33,472 nucleotides of DNA, taken from contig JAISAI010000032.1 of assembly GCA_031266795.1 (NCBI GenBank), forward strand, positions 1 to 33,472, read 5' to 3'. This DNA is from Eubacteriales Family XIII. Incertae Sedis bacterium (lineage in GTDB: Bacteria > Bacillota > Clostridia > Peptostreptococcales > Anaerovoracaceae). The position numbers and the translations under genes were made by a program. Below the pieces are notes generated by a model. The model saw only the letters and a list, made by a program, of their open reading frames with translations. It had not been told where the DNA came from and ran no database searches. Shown here piece by piece: positions 8,127 through 16,306 of the stretch; the first letter of the stretch is position 1; every line of letters begins with the position of its first letter.

Positions 8127-9764
8127 GTGTTATTGATTGATTTGTTGGAAAGGAATGCCGGGAAGTATCCCGGCGACGTGGCCCTCATCGAACTGAACCC
8201 TATTCAGGACGACGCGGAGAGCCTTGAATGGCAGGAGTATGAGCTTGTGGAGACGGGGCACGACCCGCACTACCGCAAGGAGCTCACGTGGAAGGAGTTT
8301 GACGACCTCGCGAATCGCTTCGCCAACTTGCTTATGGGCAAGGGAGTGAAGAAGGGGGACAAGGTCGCGATACTGCTCATGAATTGCGTCGACTGGCTGC
8401 CGGTATATTTCGGCGCGCTGAAGACCGGCGCGGTCGCGGTGCCGCTCAACTTCCGCTATACGGCGGACGAAATATCCTACTGCGTGAATCTCGCCGACGC
8501 GAGCGTGCTCATATTCGGGCGCGAGTTCACGGAGCGGGTCAGCTCGGTGCGGGGCGAGCTCGGCGGCGTGCGCGATTTCATCTTCCTCGGCATGGAAAGG
8601 CCGGACTACGCCGACAGCTTCGAAGGCATGATCAACGGTTATCCCGCGACGAAGCCGGAGGTGGCGATCGCGGACGACGACGACGCGGCCATCTACTACT
8701 CGTCGGGGACTACGGGTATGCCGAAGGCTATACTGCACACACAGGCGAGCCTCTTCTCAGCCGCCGTGACGGAGCAGGCCCACCACTCTCAGCAGAAGGA
8801 CGACGTGTTTATCCTTATACCGCCGCTCTATCATACGGGCGCGAAGATGCATTGGTTTGGCAGCCTCATGACGGGCGGGCGCTCGGTCATCCTCAAGGGC
8901 ACGGATCCGAGGTGGGTAATAGAGACGGCGGCGAACGAAAGCGCTACTATCGTATGGCTGCTCGTGCCGTGGGCGCAGGATATTCTCGACGCCATCGAGG
9001 ACGGGCGCATCGACCTCGGCAAGTATGAACTCAGCGCGTGGCGGCTCATGCACATAGGGGCGCAGCCTGTGCCGCCGAGCCTCATCAGGCGCTGGAAGAA
9101 GCATTTCCCGCATCACGACTACGATACGAACTACGGCCTGTCGGAGTCCATCGGCCCCGGCTCGGTCCACCTCGGCATCGAGAACATCCACAAGGTCGGC
9201 GCGATAGGCAAGGCGGGCCACGAATGGAGTACGCGCATCGTCGGCGAGGACGGGGTTGACGTGGAGCGCGGCAAGGTCGGCGAGCTGATCGTCAAGGGGC
9301 CTGGCGTCATGAAGGAATATTACCACGACCCCGAGGCTACGGCAGCTTCGCTGAAGGACGGCTGGCTTTACACGGGCGACATGGCTATGGAGGACGAGGA
9401 CGGGTTCATCTTCCTCGTGGACCGCAAGAAGGACGTGATCATCACGGGGGGCGAAAACATATACCCTGTCCAGATCGAGGACTTCCTGCGCGGCTACGAA
9501 AAGATAAAGGACGTCGCCGTCATAGGCGTCGCGGACCACAGGCTCGGAGAGATCGCCACGGCCATCATCTCGCTGAAGGACGGCGTGGAGGCGACGGAGG
9601 ACGACATCAGGGCTTTTGCGGAAGGCTTGCCCAGATACAAGAGGCCGCGCCGCATCATATTTGACGACATCCCCCGCAACCCGACGGGCAAGATAGAGAA
9701 GCCGAAGCTGCGAAAGAAGTACAACGCCGATTCTATCGTGGCCCGCGAGACGGAGCAGGAATGA
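8127..9764 (+). CDS. AMP-forming acyl-CoA synthetase (class I adenylate-forming enzyme)
   Basis: A 545-residue ANL-superfamily ligase that adenylates a carboxylic acid and transfers it to CoA. The phosphate-binding loop YYSSGTTGMPK is at residues 190-200, a YGLSES motif comes mid-protein, GDMAMEDEDGFIFLVDRKK forms the hinge region near 415-435, and the catalytic C-terminal lysine is K522 in PTGKIEK. The start is GTG 8127, nine bases after AGAAAGGA; I see no better upstream start. Length and motifs fit medium/long-chain or aromatic acyl-CoA ligases, but the substrate cannot be read from the sequence. It stands alone between the acs and pdu operons. Activating propionate or another acid is possible but unproven. 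Confidence 0.9.
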   Translation: MLLIDLLERNAGKYPGDVALIELNPIQDDAESLEWQEYELVETGHDPHYRKELTWKEFDDLANRFANLLMGKGVKKGDKVAILLMNCVDWLPVYFGALKTGAVAVPLNFRYTADEISYCVNLADASVLIFGREFTERVSSVRGELGGVRDFIFLGMERPDYADSFEGMINGYPATKPEVAIADDDDAAIYYSSGTTGMPKAILHTQASLFSAAVTEQAHHSQQKDDVFILIPPLYHTGAKMHWFGSLMTGGRSVILKGTDPRWVIETAANESATIVWLLVPWAQDILDAIEDGRIDLGKYELSAWRLMHIGAQPVPPSLIRRWKKHFPHHDYDTNYGLSESIGPGSVHLGIENIHKVGAIGKAGHEWSTRIVGEDGVDVERGKVGELIVKGPGVMKEYYHDPEATAASLKDGWLYTGDMAMEDEDGFIFLVDRKKDVIITGGENIYPVQIEDFLRGYEKIKDVAVIGVADHRLGEIATAIISLKDGVEATEDDIRAFAEGLPRYKRPRRIIFDDIPRNPTGKIEKPKLRKKYNADSIVARETEQE

Positions 9765-9788
9765 TGTCCCTGCACTAGGCGCGCCTAC

Positions 9789-9816
9789 AAAAAGGGGACG
9801 GAGCCGTCCCCTTTTT
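9789..9816. terminator. Bidirectional intrinsic terminator
   Basis: AAAAA-GGGGACG, loop GAGC, CGTCCCC-TTTTT: a seven-pair GC stem extended by A/T pairs, so a T run follows the stem on both strands. It serves the acyl-CoA synthetase (+) and the converging end of the pdu operon (-). Confidence 0.92.
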
Positions 9817-9839
9817 GTATCAGATATTGATCCCTTTCG

Positions 9840-10379
9840 TCAGGCTGCGTCAGCCTTCTGCGCTTCCTTCCACGATTTAGACATCTGCGCGACTCCCCAA
9901 AGCTCGGAGAGCCAACCGAGAACGGCGCCGATGTACATCGAGAGGAGAAGCTGGATTAATATATGCACATCCAAACCTACTCCGAAGCCAAACGCGCTCG
10001 CGCATCCGCAGAAAGCGCCGGGTACAAAAGACAGCACGTTCCAGTTCGCCACCGCGCACATGATAAAGCCGCCTATGATGACAGCGATAGTCAGCGACAT
10101 CGCCGCTCCCATTCCAGCGAACGGCGTCAAAAGCGCGACAATCAGCATGGAGACAAGCGCGCCTTCCGTGTTCGCAGCCATGACCTTGCCCATCCCGGAC
10201 GGTTTGCCGCCTATGGCATAGTACAGAGCCCAGGCAATAAAGGCAGGCCATGCCGTAATTCCAATATCAACCGGTATTGAACCGGCATTGACAGCATCAC
10301 CTATCAGTGTCGCGATCCCGCACAATATGCCTGCAGGCACGCCGATACTGATCCCCAGAGACACATATAGATTTTTCAT
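9840..10379 (-). CDS. DUF1097 (YcdZ-like) integral membrane protein at the end of the pdu operon
   Basis: A 179-residue hydrophobic protein with about five or six predicted membrane segments and a short polar C-terminus (WKEAQKADAA). LSFVPGAFCGCASAFG matches the conserved core of DUF1097 proteins such as E. coli YcdZ (LLSFVPGTFIGACATF, from memory), a family without an established function. GGGAGGT precedes the ATG by a few bases. The gene starts 40 bases after the glycerol-dehydrogenase-like stop and appears to be the last gene of the microcompartment operon. A role in diol, glycerol or product movement across the membrane, filling in for the missing PduF, is a guess from position only. Confidence 0.8.
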   Translation of the reverse strand: MKNLYVSLGISIGVPAGILCGIATLIGDAVNAGSIPVDIGITAWPAFIAWALYYAIGGKPSGMGKVMAANTEGALVSMLIVALLTPFAGMGAAMSLTIAVIIGGFIMCAVANWNVLSFVPGAFCGCASAFGFGVGLDVHILIQLLLSMYIGAVLGWLSELWGVAQMSKSWKEAQKADAA

Positions 10380-10419
10380 AATTACCTCCCATTTTCTCTC
10401 CCTGAATGCAGTGCGTCGA

Positions 10420-11511
10420 TCAGCTCAGCGCTTTCCCTATCGCGTCCGCCGCAAGGATGCCCGCGTACACTTCCTCCGGAGTGACGGATACCATCAGATT
10501 GCCCATCGTATCCCCATCCGCACAAGCAAGTTTAGCGACCTCAAAGAGTTTGTCATTATCCGGATTTGTGATACCCAGCCCCGAAAGAGTGATCGGCAAA
10601 CCAACGGCATTGCAGAAATCAACAACTTCCTTGATCTCATCCATCGGATAATCTTCGAGCACGAGCTGAACGAGCGTGCCGAATGCGACCTTCTCTCCGT
10701 GATAGAAGCTGTGCGTCTCCTCGTAAGCGGTGAGGCCGTTATGCACGGCATGCGCGCCCGCAAGCCCTCCGCTCTCAAATCCCAGGCCTGACAGCAGTGT
10801 ATTCGCTTCGATGATCTTCTCTACGGCGGATGTCCTGCCCCCTGCGGCAACAGCGAGTTTTGCCTTTACTCCCTGGCTCATCAAGGTTTCGTAGCAGAGT
10901 TTGGCAATCGCGAGCGCAGCCAGGGTGCCCTTACCGCCGACACAGTTGTCCGCTTCTTTGAAAATAGCTGACTTCGCTTCGAAGTAAGTTGCGAGAGCGT
11001 CGCCCATACCCGATACCAGCAAACGCACAGGCGCCTTCGCGACAATACTGCTGTCGACGATGACCATATTCGGGTTTTGCGGCAGGAAAAGATACTCCAC
11101 GAATACTCCGTCAGGAGTGTAGATGACGGATAACGCGCTGCAAGGAGCGTCGGTCGCCGCTATCGTCGGAACGATAACGACAGGGATCTTGCCGTAATAC
11201 GCGGTAGCTTTGGACACGTCGATCAGCTTGCCTCCGCCCGCCCCTATGATGACGTCTGCGCCAACATCCTTCGCGATAGCCCCAATCCTGTCGATTTCAG
11301 GCTTGCTGCACTCGCCGCCAAACTCAGCGAAATCATACGCAATGCCATTATCGGCTAAACTTTTTCCAAGGGCGTCGCCGACTCTTCCTTTCCCGGAAGG
11401 ACTCACGACGACAAGCGCCTTGGCCCCGATCTTGCTCACGTGGGCGCCGACATTCCCTATTTCTCCCGGGCCTTGAATATATCTGCCGGGACTCCCAATG
11501 ATCTTTGCCAT
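10420..11511 (-). CDS. gldA: Glycerol dehydrogenase-like NAD-dependent alcohol dehydrogenase
   Basis: A 363-residue member of the metal-dependent (group III) alcohol dehydrogenase family, glycerol dehydrogenase branch. The nucleotide-binding GAGGGKLIDVSKA is at about 90-102 and the three Zn ligands are D171 (GMGDALA), H254 (GAHAVHNGL) and H271 (FYHGEKVAFG). In the family it interconverts glycerol and dihydroxyacetone with NAD; many members also act on 1,2-propanediol. A strong GGAGG precedes the ATG. It follows pduT by 59 bases in the same operon and lacks the N-terminal targeting helix seen on several core enzymes here, so it probably works in the cytosol. It may broaden the operon to glycerol or recycle NAD in place of the absent PduQ (inference). 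Confidence 0.9.
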   Translation of the reverse strand: MAKIIGSPGRYIQGPGEIGNVGAHVSKIGAKALVVVSPSGKGRVGDALGKSLADNGIAYDFAEFGGECSKPEIDRIGAIAKDVGADVIIGAGGGKLIDVSKATAYYGKIPVVIVPTIAATDAPCSALSVIYTPDGVFVEYLFLPQNPNMVIVDSSIVAKAPVRLLVSGMGDALATYFEAKSAIFKEADNCVGGKGTLAALAIAKLCYETLMSQGVKAKLAVAAGGRTSAVEKIIEANTLLSGLGFESGGLAGAHAVHNGLTAYEETHSFYHGEKVAFGTLVQLVLEDYPMDEIKEVVDFCNAVGLPITLSGLGITNPDNDKLFEVAKLACADGDTMGNLMVSVTPEEVYAGILAADAIGKALS

Positions 11512-11570
11512 AACATACCTCCTTCATTAAACAACAACAACATATATATTCCGGCGGCAAAAAGCCGCAG

Positions 11571-12122
11571 TTATATCGACAAGGCGGAAAGGAGATCCTT
11601 GTGCGGCCTGGGGATGACCGCAGCGCTCGTCACTTCCCCGCTCTCGGCAAGCTCATTCAGACAGGCTTTTACCGCAGCCTGCACCGCCGCGACCTCTCCG
11701 GTGAAGGTAAGAAAGCCTTTGCCTCCAAGCCCCCTGGCTATCCGAATCTCAATCAGCCTGACTGCCGCAGCCTTAGCAACTATATCTCCCGCTTTAACGG
11801 ACGCCACCGCCGATATCGTCTCGATACTTCCGAGCGCATTTAGTTCCCCTATATCCGACAATCCGATAAAAGCGGGCATTACATCCTTATGCACATTATT
11901 TATAATCGTATAGTCCACGACAAAAATTTCCCCCGCGGCCAGCGCGGCCTTGACGGCGCTATCCACCGCCGCGACCTCGCCGCCGGCGAGTATGATGAAT
12001 TTTCCGGGACATACCGGGGTCGCGAGCGGTATCGTCACATCTGCGGCCTTGAGCATCTCATCCGCCGTCTTGATGCCTATTGGCGTGCTTTTCAATTCCA
12101 CGAGCCCTATTGAATGTTTCAT
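11571..12122 (-). CDS. pduT: PduT-type tandem-BMC shell protein lacking the Fe-S cysteine
   Basis: 183 residues with two BMC domains (about 3-85 and 95-180), the trimer-forming BMC-T fold of microcompartment facets. The order, the CPGKF segment near residue 38 and the VIPRPH ending match PduT. Studied PduT proteins hold a [4Fe-4S] cluster at the trimer pore through Cys108. Here position 108, in the aligned ETISAVASV segment, is serine (TCC at 11799-11801, complement), and the only cysteine is C38. The protein is therefore unlikely to bind the cluster in the same way. AGAAGGG provides the ribosome binding site. It lies next to pduS, the electron-transfer partner in known systems. Confidence 0.9.
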   Translation of the reverse strand: MKHSIGLVELKSTPIGIKTADEMLKAADVTIPLATPVCPGKFIILAGGEVAAVDSAVKAALAAGEIFVVDYTIINNVHKDVMPAFIGLSDIGELNALGSIETISAVASVKAGDIVAKAAAVRLIEIRIARGLGGKGFLTFTGEVAAVQAAVKACLNELAESGEVTSAAVIPRPHKDLLSALSI

Positions 12123-12155
12123 ATTCCCTTCTCCCGAACTGCGGCCTGGGCCGGC

Positions 12156-13487
12156 TTACTCGGCTTCGATCACAACGGACGCTTCCGTAACTTCTGTCAC
12201 TACCCCATCGATGCTCGCATGGACAGGGCAGCCCATCGCCTCTTCACGCGCAGCGCCTACGATGTCGCCGGCTTTTACCCTGCCGCCCTTGGCCACACAC
12301 GGCGACGCCGGCGCCCCAATATGTTGCGACATCGGAATCGTGACCTTTCCAAACCTGATCCTGCACGTACTGAACGGTGCGGGCGCGTCGTAGCGATCGA
12401 TGCCCAACTGTATTCCAAGCCGGTGTACATTATATCTGCCGTACTCACGGAAAGGATGGGCCTTTGCGGGCGCCGCTTTGTAGTCAGGCGCTACGCCGCG
12501 CTCTTTGAGATCTTTCTTCAACATTGCATTGACGCGCCAGGGCTGTAAATCCTGGACACAGGCATACTGGCACAGGCGGCACTCAACGCAGAGGTTCGCC
12601 ATGGTGAGAGATTCGCGCGCATCGCAAATACTGCCGTAACTCGCAATCCGGATCAGTTTGTGCGGCTCGATCCGATGCCCGAGCATCTTGCGCGGACATA
12701 CCTCCGTGCACAAGCTGCAGTGCATACAGGCAGTACGCGCTTCTCTGAGCATTCGTTTCATATCTTTCGTCATGGTGACGATGAGAGGATGGCTCTCAGG
12801 GAGCACGATGAGGCCTTTCGTCGTCTTCGTGACAACGGAGCCCTTGCCCGTGACTTTCCCCATCATGGGGCCGCCGTTTATGACCGCGTAGTCGCCGCAC
12901 GCCGCCCCACCGGCTAAGCCGATGGCTTCCTCTATACTAATCCCGACCGGTACGCGTACTGATAGCGGCTGACGGACCTCACCCGCCACAGTGAGATATT
13001 TTTCCGTAACGGGTTTGCCTTCTTGTAGCACATCCCGAATATTGAGCACCGTTTCGGCATTGCAGACGACACAACCCACCGCGATGGGGATCCCACCCTC
13101 CGGTACGATCCTTCCTGTGACTTCGTATACAAGCACCTGCTCGTCCCCGGCAGGATAGAACGCGCCAAGCGTATGAAGAATAATATCTGTACGGCCATTC
13201 AGCGCTTTTGTCAGCGCCCGGATCGCGTCTTTGTATTTTTCCTTGAGCGCGATTACCGCGTGCTTCGCTTTTGTTTGCTCCGCAATCAGGCTGAGGCCTT
13301 CTATGATATCGGCAGCCCTGTCCGCCATAAGCTGCTGATCGACGCGAAGCAACGGCTCACATTCCGCCCCGTTCACGATGACGTATTCAGCCGGGCCGCC
13401 CAGCTTCATATAGGCCGGAAAGCCGGCGCCTCCGGCGCCGACAACGCCCGCATCTTTTATTTTATTGACAAAACCTTCGATGCCCAT
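12156..13487 (-). CDS. pduS: Cobalamin reductase PduS (RnfC-like flavo-iron-sulfur protein)
   Basis: 443 residues. A glycine-rich GVVGAGGAGFPAYMKLGG near residues 14-31 and the downstream SLBB-like region resemble the NADH/FMN-binding part of RnfC and complex I NuoF. Two complete CxxCxxCxxxC motifs follow (C254/257/260/264 and C300/303/306/310) for two [4Fe-4S] clusters, and a barrel-sandwich domain ends the protein. PduS reduces cob(III)alamin or cob(II)alamin for the PduO adenosyltransferase inside the microcompartment. AAAGGG precedes the ATG, and the gap to the upstream aldehyde dehydrogenase is 10 bases. The clusters are intact although the neighbouring PduT has lost its cluster cysteine. 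Confidence 0.93.
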   Translation of the reverse strand: MGIEGFVNKIKDAGVVGAGGAGFPAYMKLGGPAEYVIVNGAECEPLLRVDQQLMADRAADIIEGLSLIAEQTKAKHAVIALKEKYKDAIRALTKALNGRTDIILHTLGAFYPAGDEQVLVYEVTGRIVPEGGIPIAVGCVVCNAETVLNIRDVLQEGKPVTEKYLTVAGEVRQPLSVRVPVGISIEEAIGLAGGAACGDYAVINGGPMMGKVTGKGSVVTKTTKGLIVLPESHPLIVTMTKDMKRMLREARTACMHCSLCTEVCPRKMLGHRIEPHKLIRIASYGSICDARESLTMANLCVECRLCQYACVQDLQPWRVNAMLKKDLKERGVAPDYKAAPAKAHPFREYGRYNVHRLGIQLGIDRYDAPAPFSTCRIRFGKVTIPMSQHIGAPASPCVAKGGRVKAGDIVGAAREEAMGCPVHASIDGVVTEVTEASVVIEAE

Positions 13488-13497
13488 GGCCCTTTCA

Positions 13498-14946
13498 TCA
13501 CCTTATATTGAATCCGTCAACCAGCACACAGCGCCTTCGCCTCGCAAACGAACGCGCGGATGTAAGCCCCTCCCCCGTGGGGCCCGCTATCGTGAACGTG
13601 GTATAGCCCTCCCCGCCAACACCGATACCGGCGAAAGAAGGGCCGTTCTTCACAAAGATCGTCGTCTGCGACCGCTTTGCCATATTCGTGAGATTGGAGA
13701 CATTTTGCGAGTGCATGATGGCCGTGTGCCTGAAGCCGTGCTCAGCCTTTACGGCCAGATCGATCGCGGAGTCAACGTCGCTGACCCTTACGATCGGCAG
13801 GATCGGCATCATCAGTTCTTCCTGCACAAAAGGATGATCGAACCCGCAGTCGATGATGACCGCCTTGACCGACGGATCCGCCTTGACCCCGATCTTGCCC
13901 AGAAGATATTGCGCGCTCTTGCCTATGCAGGAAGTTTCGGCGTGGCCTTTGTCGTTGAGCACGAGCTTCTTCAAGCGTTCGAGATCGTTCTCGTCCGTGA
14001 CCTGATACGCCCCGAATTTCTTCATGTTAAATATAAGGTAATCGGCTATGTGCTCCACTGCAAAGACTTCCTTCTCGGCAATGCACGGCAAATTGTTGTC
14101 AAAACTGCAGCCCGCAATGATATCCATCGCGGCCTTCTCGATGATAGCGGTTTCGTCGACTACAACCGGCGGGTTCCCGGCGCCGGCGCCGATCGCCTTC
14201 TTGCCGGTGGACATGACCGTCCTGACGATCTCCGGCCCCCCGGTTGCAACGAGCATCCTGACCAGCTTATGGTTCATCATGGCCTCCGTGCTCTTGATAG
14301 ACGGCTCCGCGACAGTTACGATAAGATTTGGAGGGGCGTCGAGCGCCGCAAGCGCCTTGTTCAGCTCGGATACGAGAAATACCGACACGTTCTTTGCCCT
14401 CGGGTGGGGGCTGAATACAACGCTGTTTCCCGCCGCGAGCATACCGATCGAATTGCAGAGGACTGTTTCCGTGGGATTCGTAGTCGGCGTTATCGCGCCG
14501 ATCACCCCGTAAGGCGACAACTCAACGATCGACAGGCCGTCGTCCCCCGAAAACGCGTCCGTTATAAGATCTTCGGTCCCGGGTGTTTTATCTGCGACAA
14601 GCTTGTTTTTCTGCATCTTGTCATCAACGTTGCCCATGCCGGTCTCGGCGACCGCATCTTCCGAAAGCTTCCGCAATATATCCGGGCGTCTGACCATATC
14701 GCGAATGGCCTCTATGAAATCGTCGCGGCGCCTCATCGGGTAAAGCGCATATTCCTGTTGGGCTTTGTGCGCAGCGGCAATCGCTTCTTCCATGTCGGTA
14801 AATATGCCGTTTTCCCCGTTCGCGCCCGTAAAGCCCGACAGTCCGGACGTCGCCGGCGCATTCCCGCCTACCGCAATCTGTTCGAGCACTTTTCGCACCA
14901 TGTTCTCGATCGCGACAGCGTTTTCGCCCTTGTTTATCTCCGCCAT
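13498..14946 (-). CDS. pduP: CoA-acylating propionaldehyde dehydrogenase PduP
   Basis: A 482-residue aldehyde dehydrogenase that oxidises propionaldehyde to propionyl-CoA with NAD and CoA. Catalytic Cys288 lies in NNLPCIAEKE; TPTTNPTE at about 153-160 is typical of the EutE/PduP group. The N-terminus (residues about 9-25, NAVAIENMVRKVLEQIA) is an amphipathic helix of the kind that targets PduP to the shell, joined to the enzyme by a Gly/Ser/Ala-rich linker. I chose the ATG at 14946 because GGAGG sits six bases upstream. A longer version beginning at TTG 14961 would include that ribosome binding site in its own coding sequence. It lies between pduO and pduS with short gaps. Confidence 0.94.
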   Translation of the reverse strand: MAEINKGENAVAIENMVRKVLEQIAVGGNAPATSGLSGFTGANGENGIFTDMEEAIAAAHKAQQEYALYPMRRRDDFIEAIRDMVRRPDILRKLSEDAVAETGMGNVDDKMQKNKLVADKTPGTEDLITDAFSGDDGLSIVELSPYGVIGAITPTTNPTETVLCNSIGMLAAGNSVVFSPHPRAKNVSVFLVSELNKALAALDAPPNLIVTVAEPSIKSTEAMMNHKLVRMLVATGGPEIVRTVMSTGKKAIGAGAGNPPVVVDETAIIEKAAMDIIAGCSFDNNLPCIAEKEVFAVEHIADYLIFNMKKFGAYQVTDENDLERLKKLVLNDKGHAETSCIGKSAQYLLGKIGVKADPSVKAVIIDCGFDHPFVQEELMMPILPIVRVSDVDSAIDLAVKAEHGFRHTAIMHSQNVSNLTNMAKRSQTTIFVKNGPSFAGIGVGGEGYTTFTIAGPTGEGLTSARSFARRRRCVLVDGFNIR

Positions 14947-14986
14947 TTTCGCCTCCATCAATTCGTGGCCACGCCTGTGCGCCCGC

Positions 14987-16006
14987 TTATAAAGCCGCAG
15001 ACGCCACCTGCATATCTTCTTCGACCCTGCCTCCGCTCACGCCGAGCCCACCGATCATCCTCCCATGGCTGACGAGGGGGTATCCGCCTCCGAATGGAAC
15101 GATCTTTCCTTGGTTCGACAGCTGTATCCCGTATGTATCGGCCTCCGGCCTTGCCATGTCCCGCACTTCATGGGTGGGCGCCTGCAAAGCCACGGCCGTA
15201 AACGCCTTGTTCAGTGATATATCGACGGACGCAAGCAGCGCTCCGTCCATGCGTTTTTGCAAGACCAGATTCCCTCCGTCATCCACAACGGCTATGGCCA
15301 TCGGCACGCCGATTTCCTGCGCCTTTTTGACACAGGCCGCCACTATGGCTTCAGCCTTTTCCAGTCCTATTGAGCTTTGTGTTTCCATAAATGCCCCCTC
15401 TCCAAAAGATTCAACTGCAAATTTGCCGCTTCCATTCGGGATGGATACCGTATCCGGAAGAACGCTTTTGCATACCTCGGCAATGAGCCCCTTTGCGGTC
15501 ACTTCAAGCCTGGCCAAGGCATACAGGGCGTCAGACAGCCGGTTGACGTATCGAATGGGTTCGTCTCTGACCTTCTCACTCCCCGCCAGCCCCACAAGCC
15601 GTCTTTCCGCTCTCCTTACGACGGTGCGGGCCACGTGGAGGGCCGCGGAAGCCGGGTTCGCGCCGGGAGTGACAAAGGAAAAGGTTTCCCCTGTCGCGAG
15701 GGTGCATCTGTCTATAAGATCTTCAAGATACCGCACGTCCGCTTCGCCTATTTTGTCCGAAAGGAGCTTGACGCCTTCCTCGTCCCCCGCGATTTCTGCA
15801 GCGAGGGGAAACAGCCTTTTCTGGATATCATGTATCGGCCGCCTGACAAAATCCCAGTCGCTGAGCGCGTAGGCGAGCCCCATCGCCGAGTTGGCCTCAT
15901 CAATGGCGCCGTAACATTCGACTCTCAGCGCAGCTTTGGATACCCTGCTTCCGCCGAGCAGGCCCGTCTCCCCACGATCACCTTTTTTCGTATAGATTTT
16001 TGACAT
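14987..16006 (-). CDS. pduO: Cob(I)alamin adenosyltransferase PduO with C-terminal DUF336 domain
   Basis: A 339-residue two-domain protein. The N-terminal half is a PduO-type ATP:cob(I)alamin adenosyltransferase: TKKGDRGETGLLGG at 6-19 binds ATP, RTVVRRAERRL and VNRLSDALYALARL are the conserved helices, and the enzyme makes the adenosylcobalamin needed by PduCDE. The C-terminal half (about 205-339) is a GlcG/HbpS-like DUF336 domain, which in known PduO proteins can bind haem. This is the full-length arrangement of enterobacterial PduO. The ATG shares one base with the pduN stop (TGATG), so translation is coupled. It sits next to pduP and pduS, as expected for cofactor recycling. Confidence 0.94.
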   Translation of the reverse strand: MSKIYTKKGDRGETGLLGGSRVSKAALRVECYGAIDEANSAMGLAYALSDWDFVRRPIHDIQKRLFPLAAEIAGDEEGVKLLSDKIGEADVRYLEDLIDRCTLATGETFSFVTPGANPASAALHVARTVVRRAERRLVGLAGSEKVRDEPIRYVNRLSDALYALARLEVTAKGLIAEVCKSVLPDTVSIPNGSGKFAVESFGEGAFMETQSSIGLEKAEAIVAACVKKAQEIGVPMAIAVVDDGGNLVLQKRMDGALLASVDISLNKAFTAVALQAPTHEVRDMARPEADTYGIQLSNQGKIVPFGGGYPLVSHGRMIGGLGVSGGRVEEDMQVASAAL

Positions 16007-16272
16007 CAGCCAAGTTCCACTTCATCGACAATCCCGACGATGGCCGCGTCCACGGGCGCGCGTTCCTTTGCCGCTACCTGCCGTGCCGAACTGCCTGTCG
16101 CAACGATCACGATGACGCCGACGCCAGCCCCGACGGTGTCAACCGCTATCGCGGTTTCATCGGTCCCTTTCAGCTCCGGCGTCAGCCTCTCCACGACGAG
16201 AAGCTTGCATCCTACGAGGCCTTCCTGCTTGCTTGTCGACACGACGGTGCCTGTGACTTTACCCAAATACAT
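16006..16272 (-). CDS. pduN: Pentameric shell vertex protein (EutN/CcmL family)
   Basis: An 88-residue BMC-P protein. MYLGKVTGTVVSTSKQEGLVGCKLLVVE at the start and the GAGVGVIVIVATGSSAR segment are characteristic of the family, whose pentamers cap the microcompartment vertices. AGGGAGA lies upstream of the ATG and the stop overlaps pduO by one base. It is the only vertex protein in the window, so it is needed to close this shell. Confidence 0.95.
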   Translation of the reverse strand: MYLGKVTGTVVSTSKQEGLVGCKLLVVERLTPELKGTDETAIAVDTVGAGVGVIVIVATGSSARQVAAKERAPVDAAIVGIVDEVELG

Positions 16273-16306
16273 AATCGTCTCCCTGTTCTGATAATCTGCC
16301 TATTAC

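Noticed and set aside
13465..15072. A 535-codon + strand reading frame opposite pduP and neighbours
   Set aside because: It is antisense to recognised pduP and pduS/pduO sequence, has no family resemblance and reflects the high GC content.
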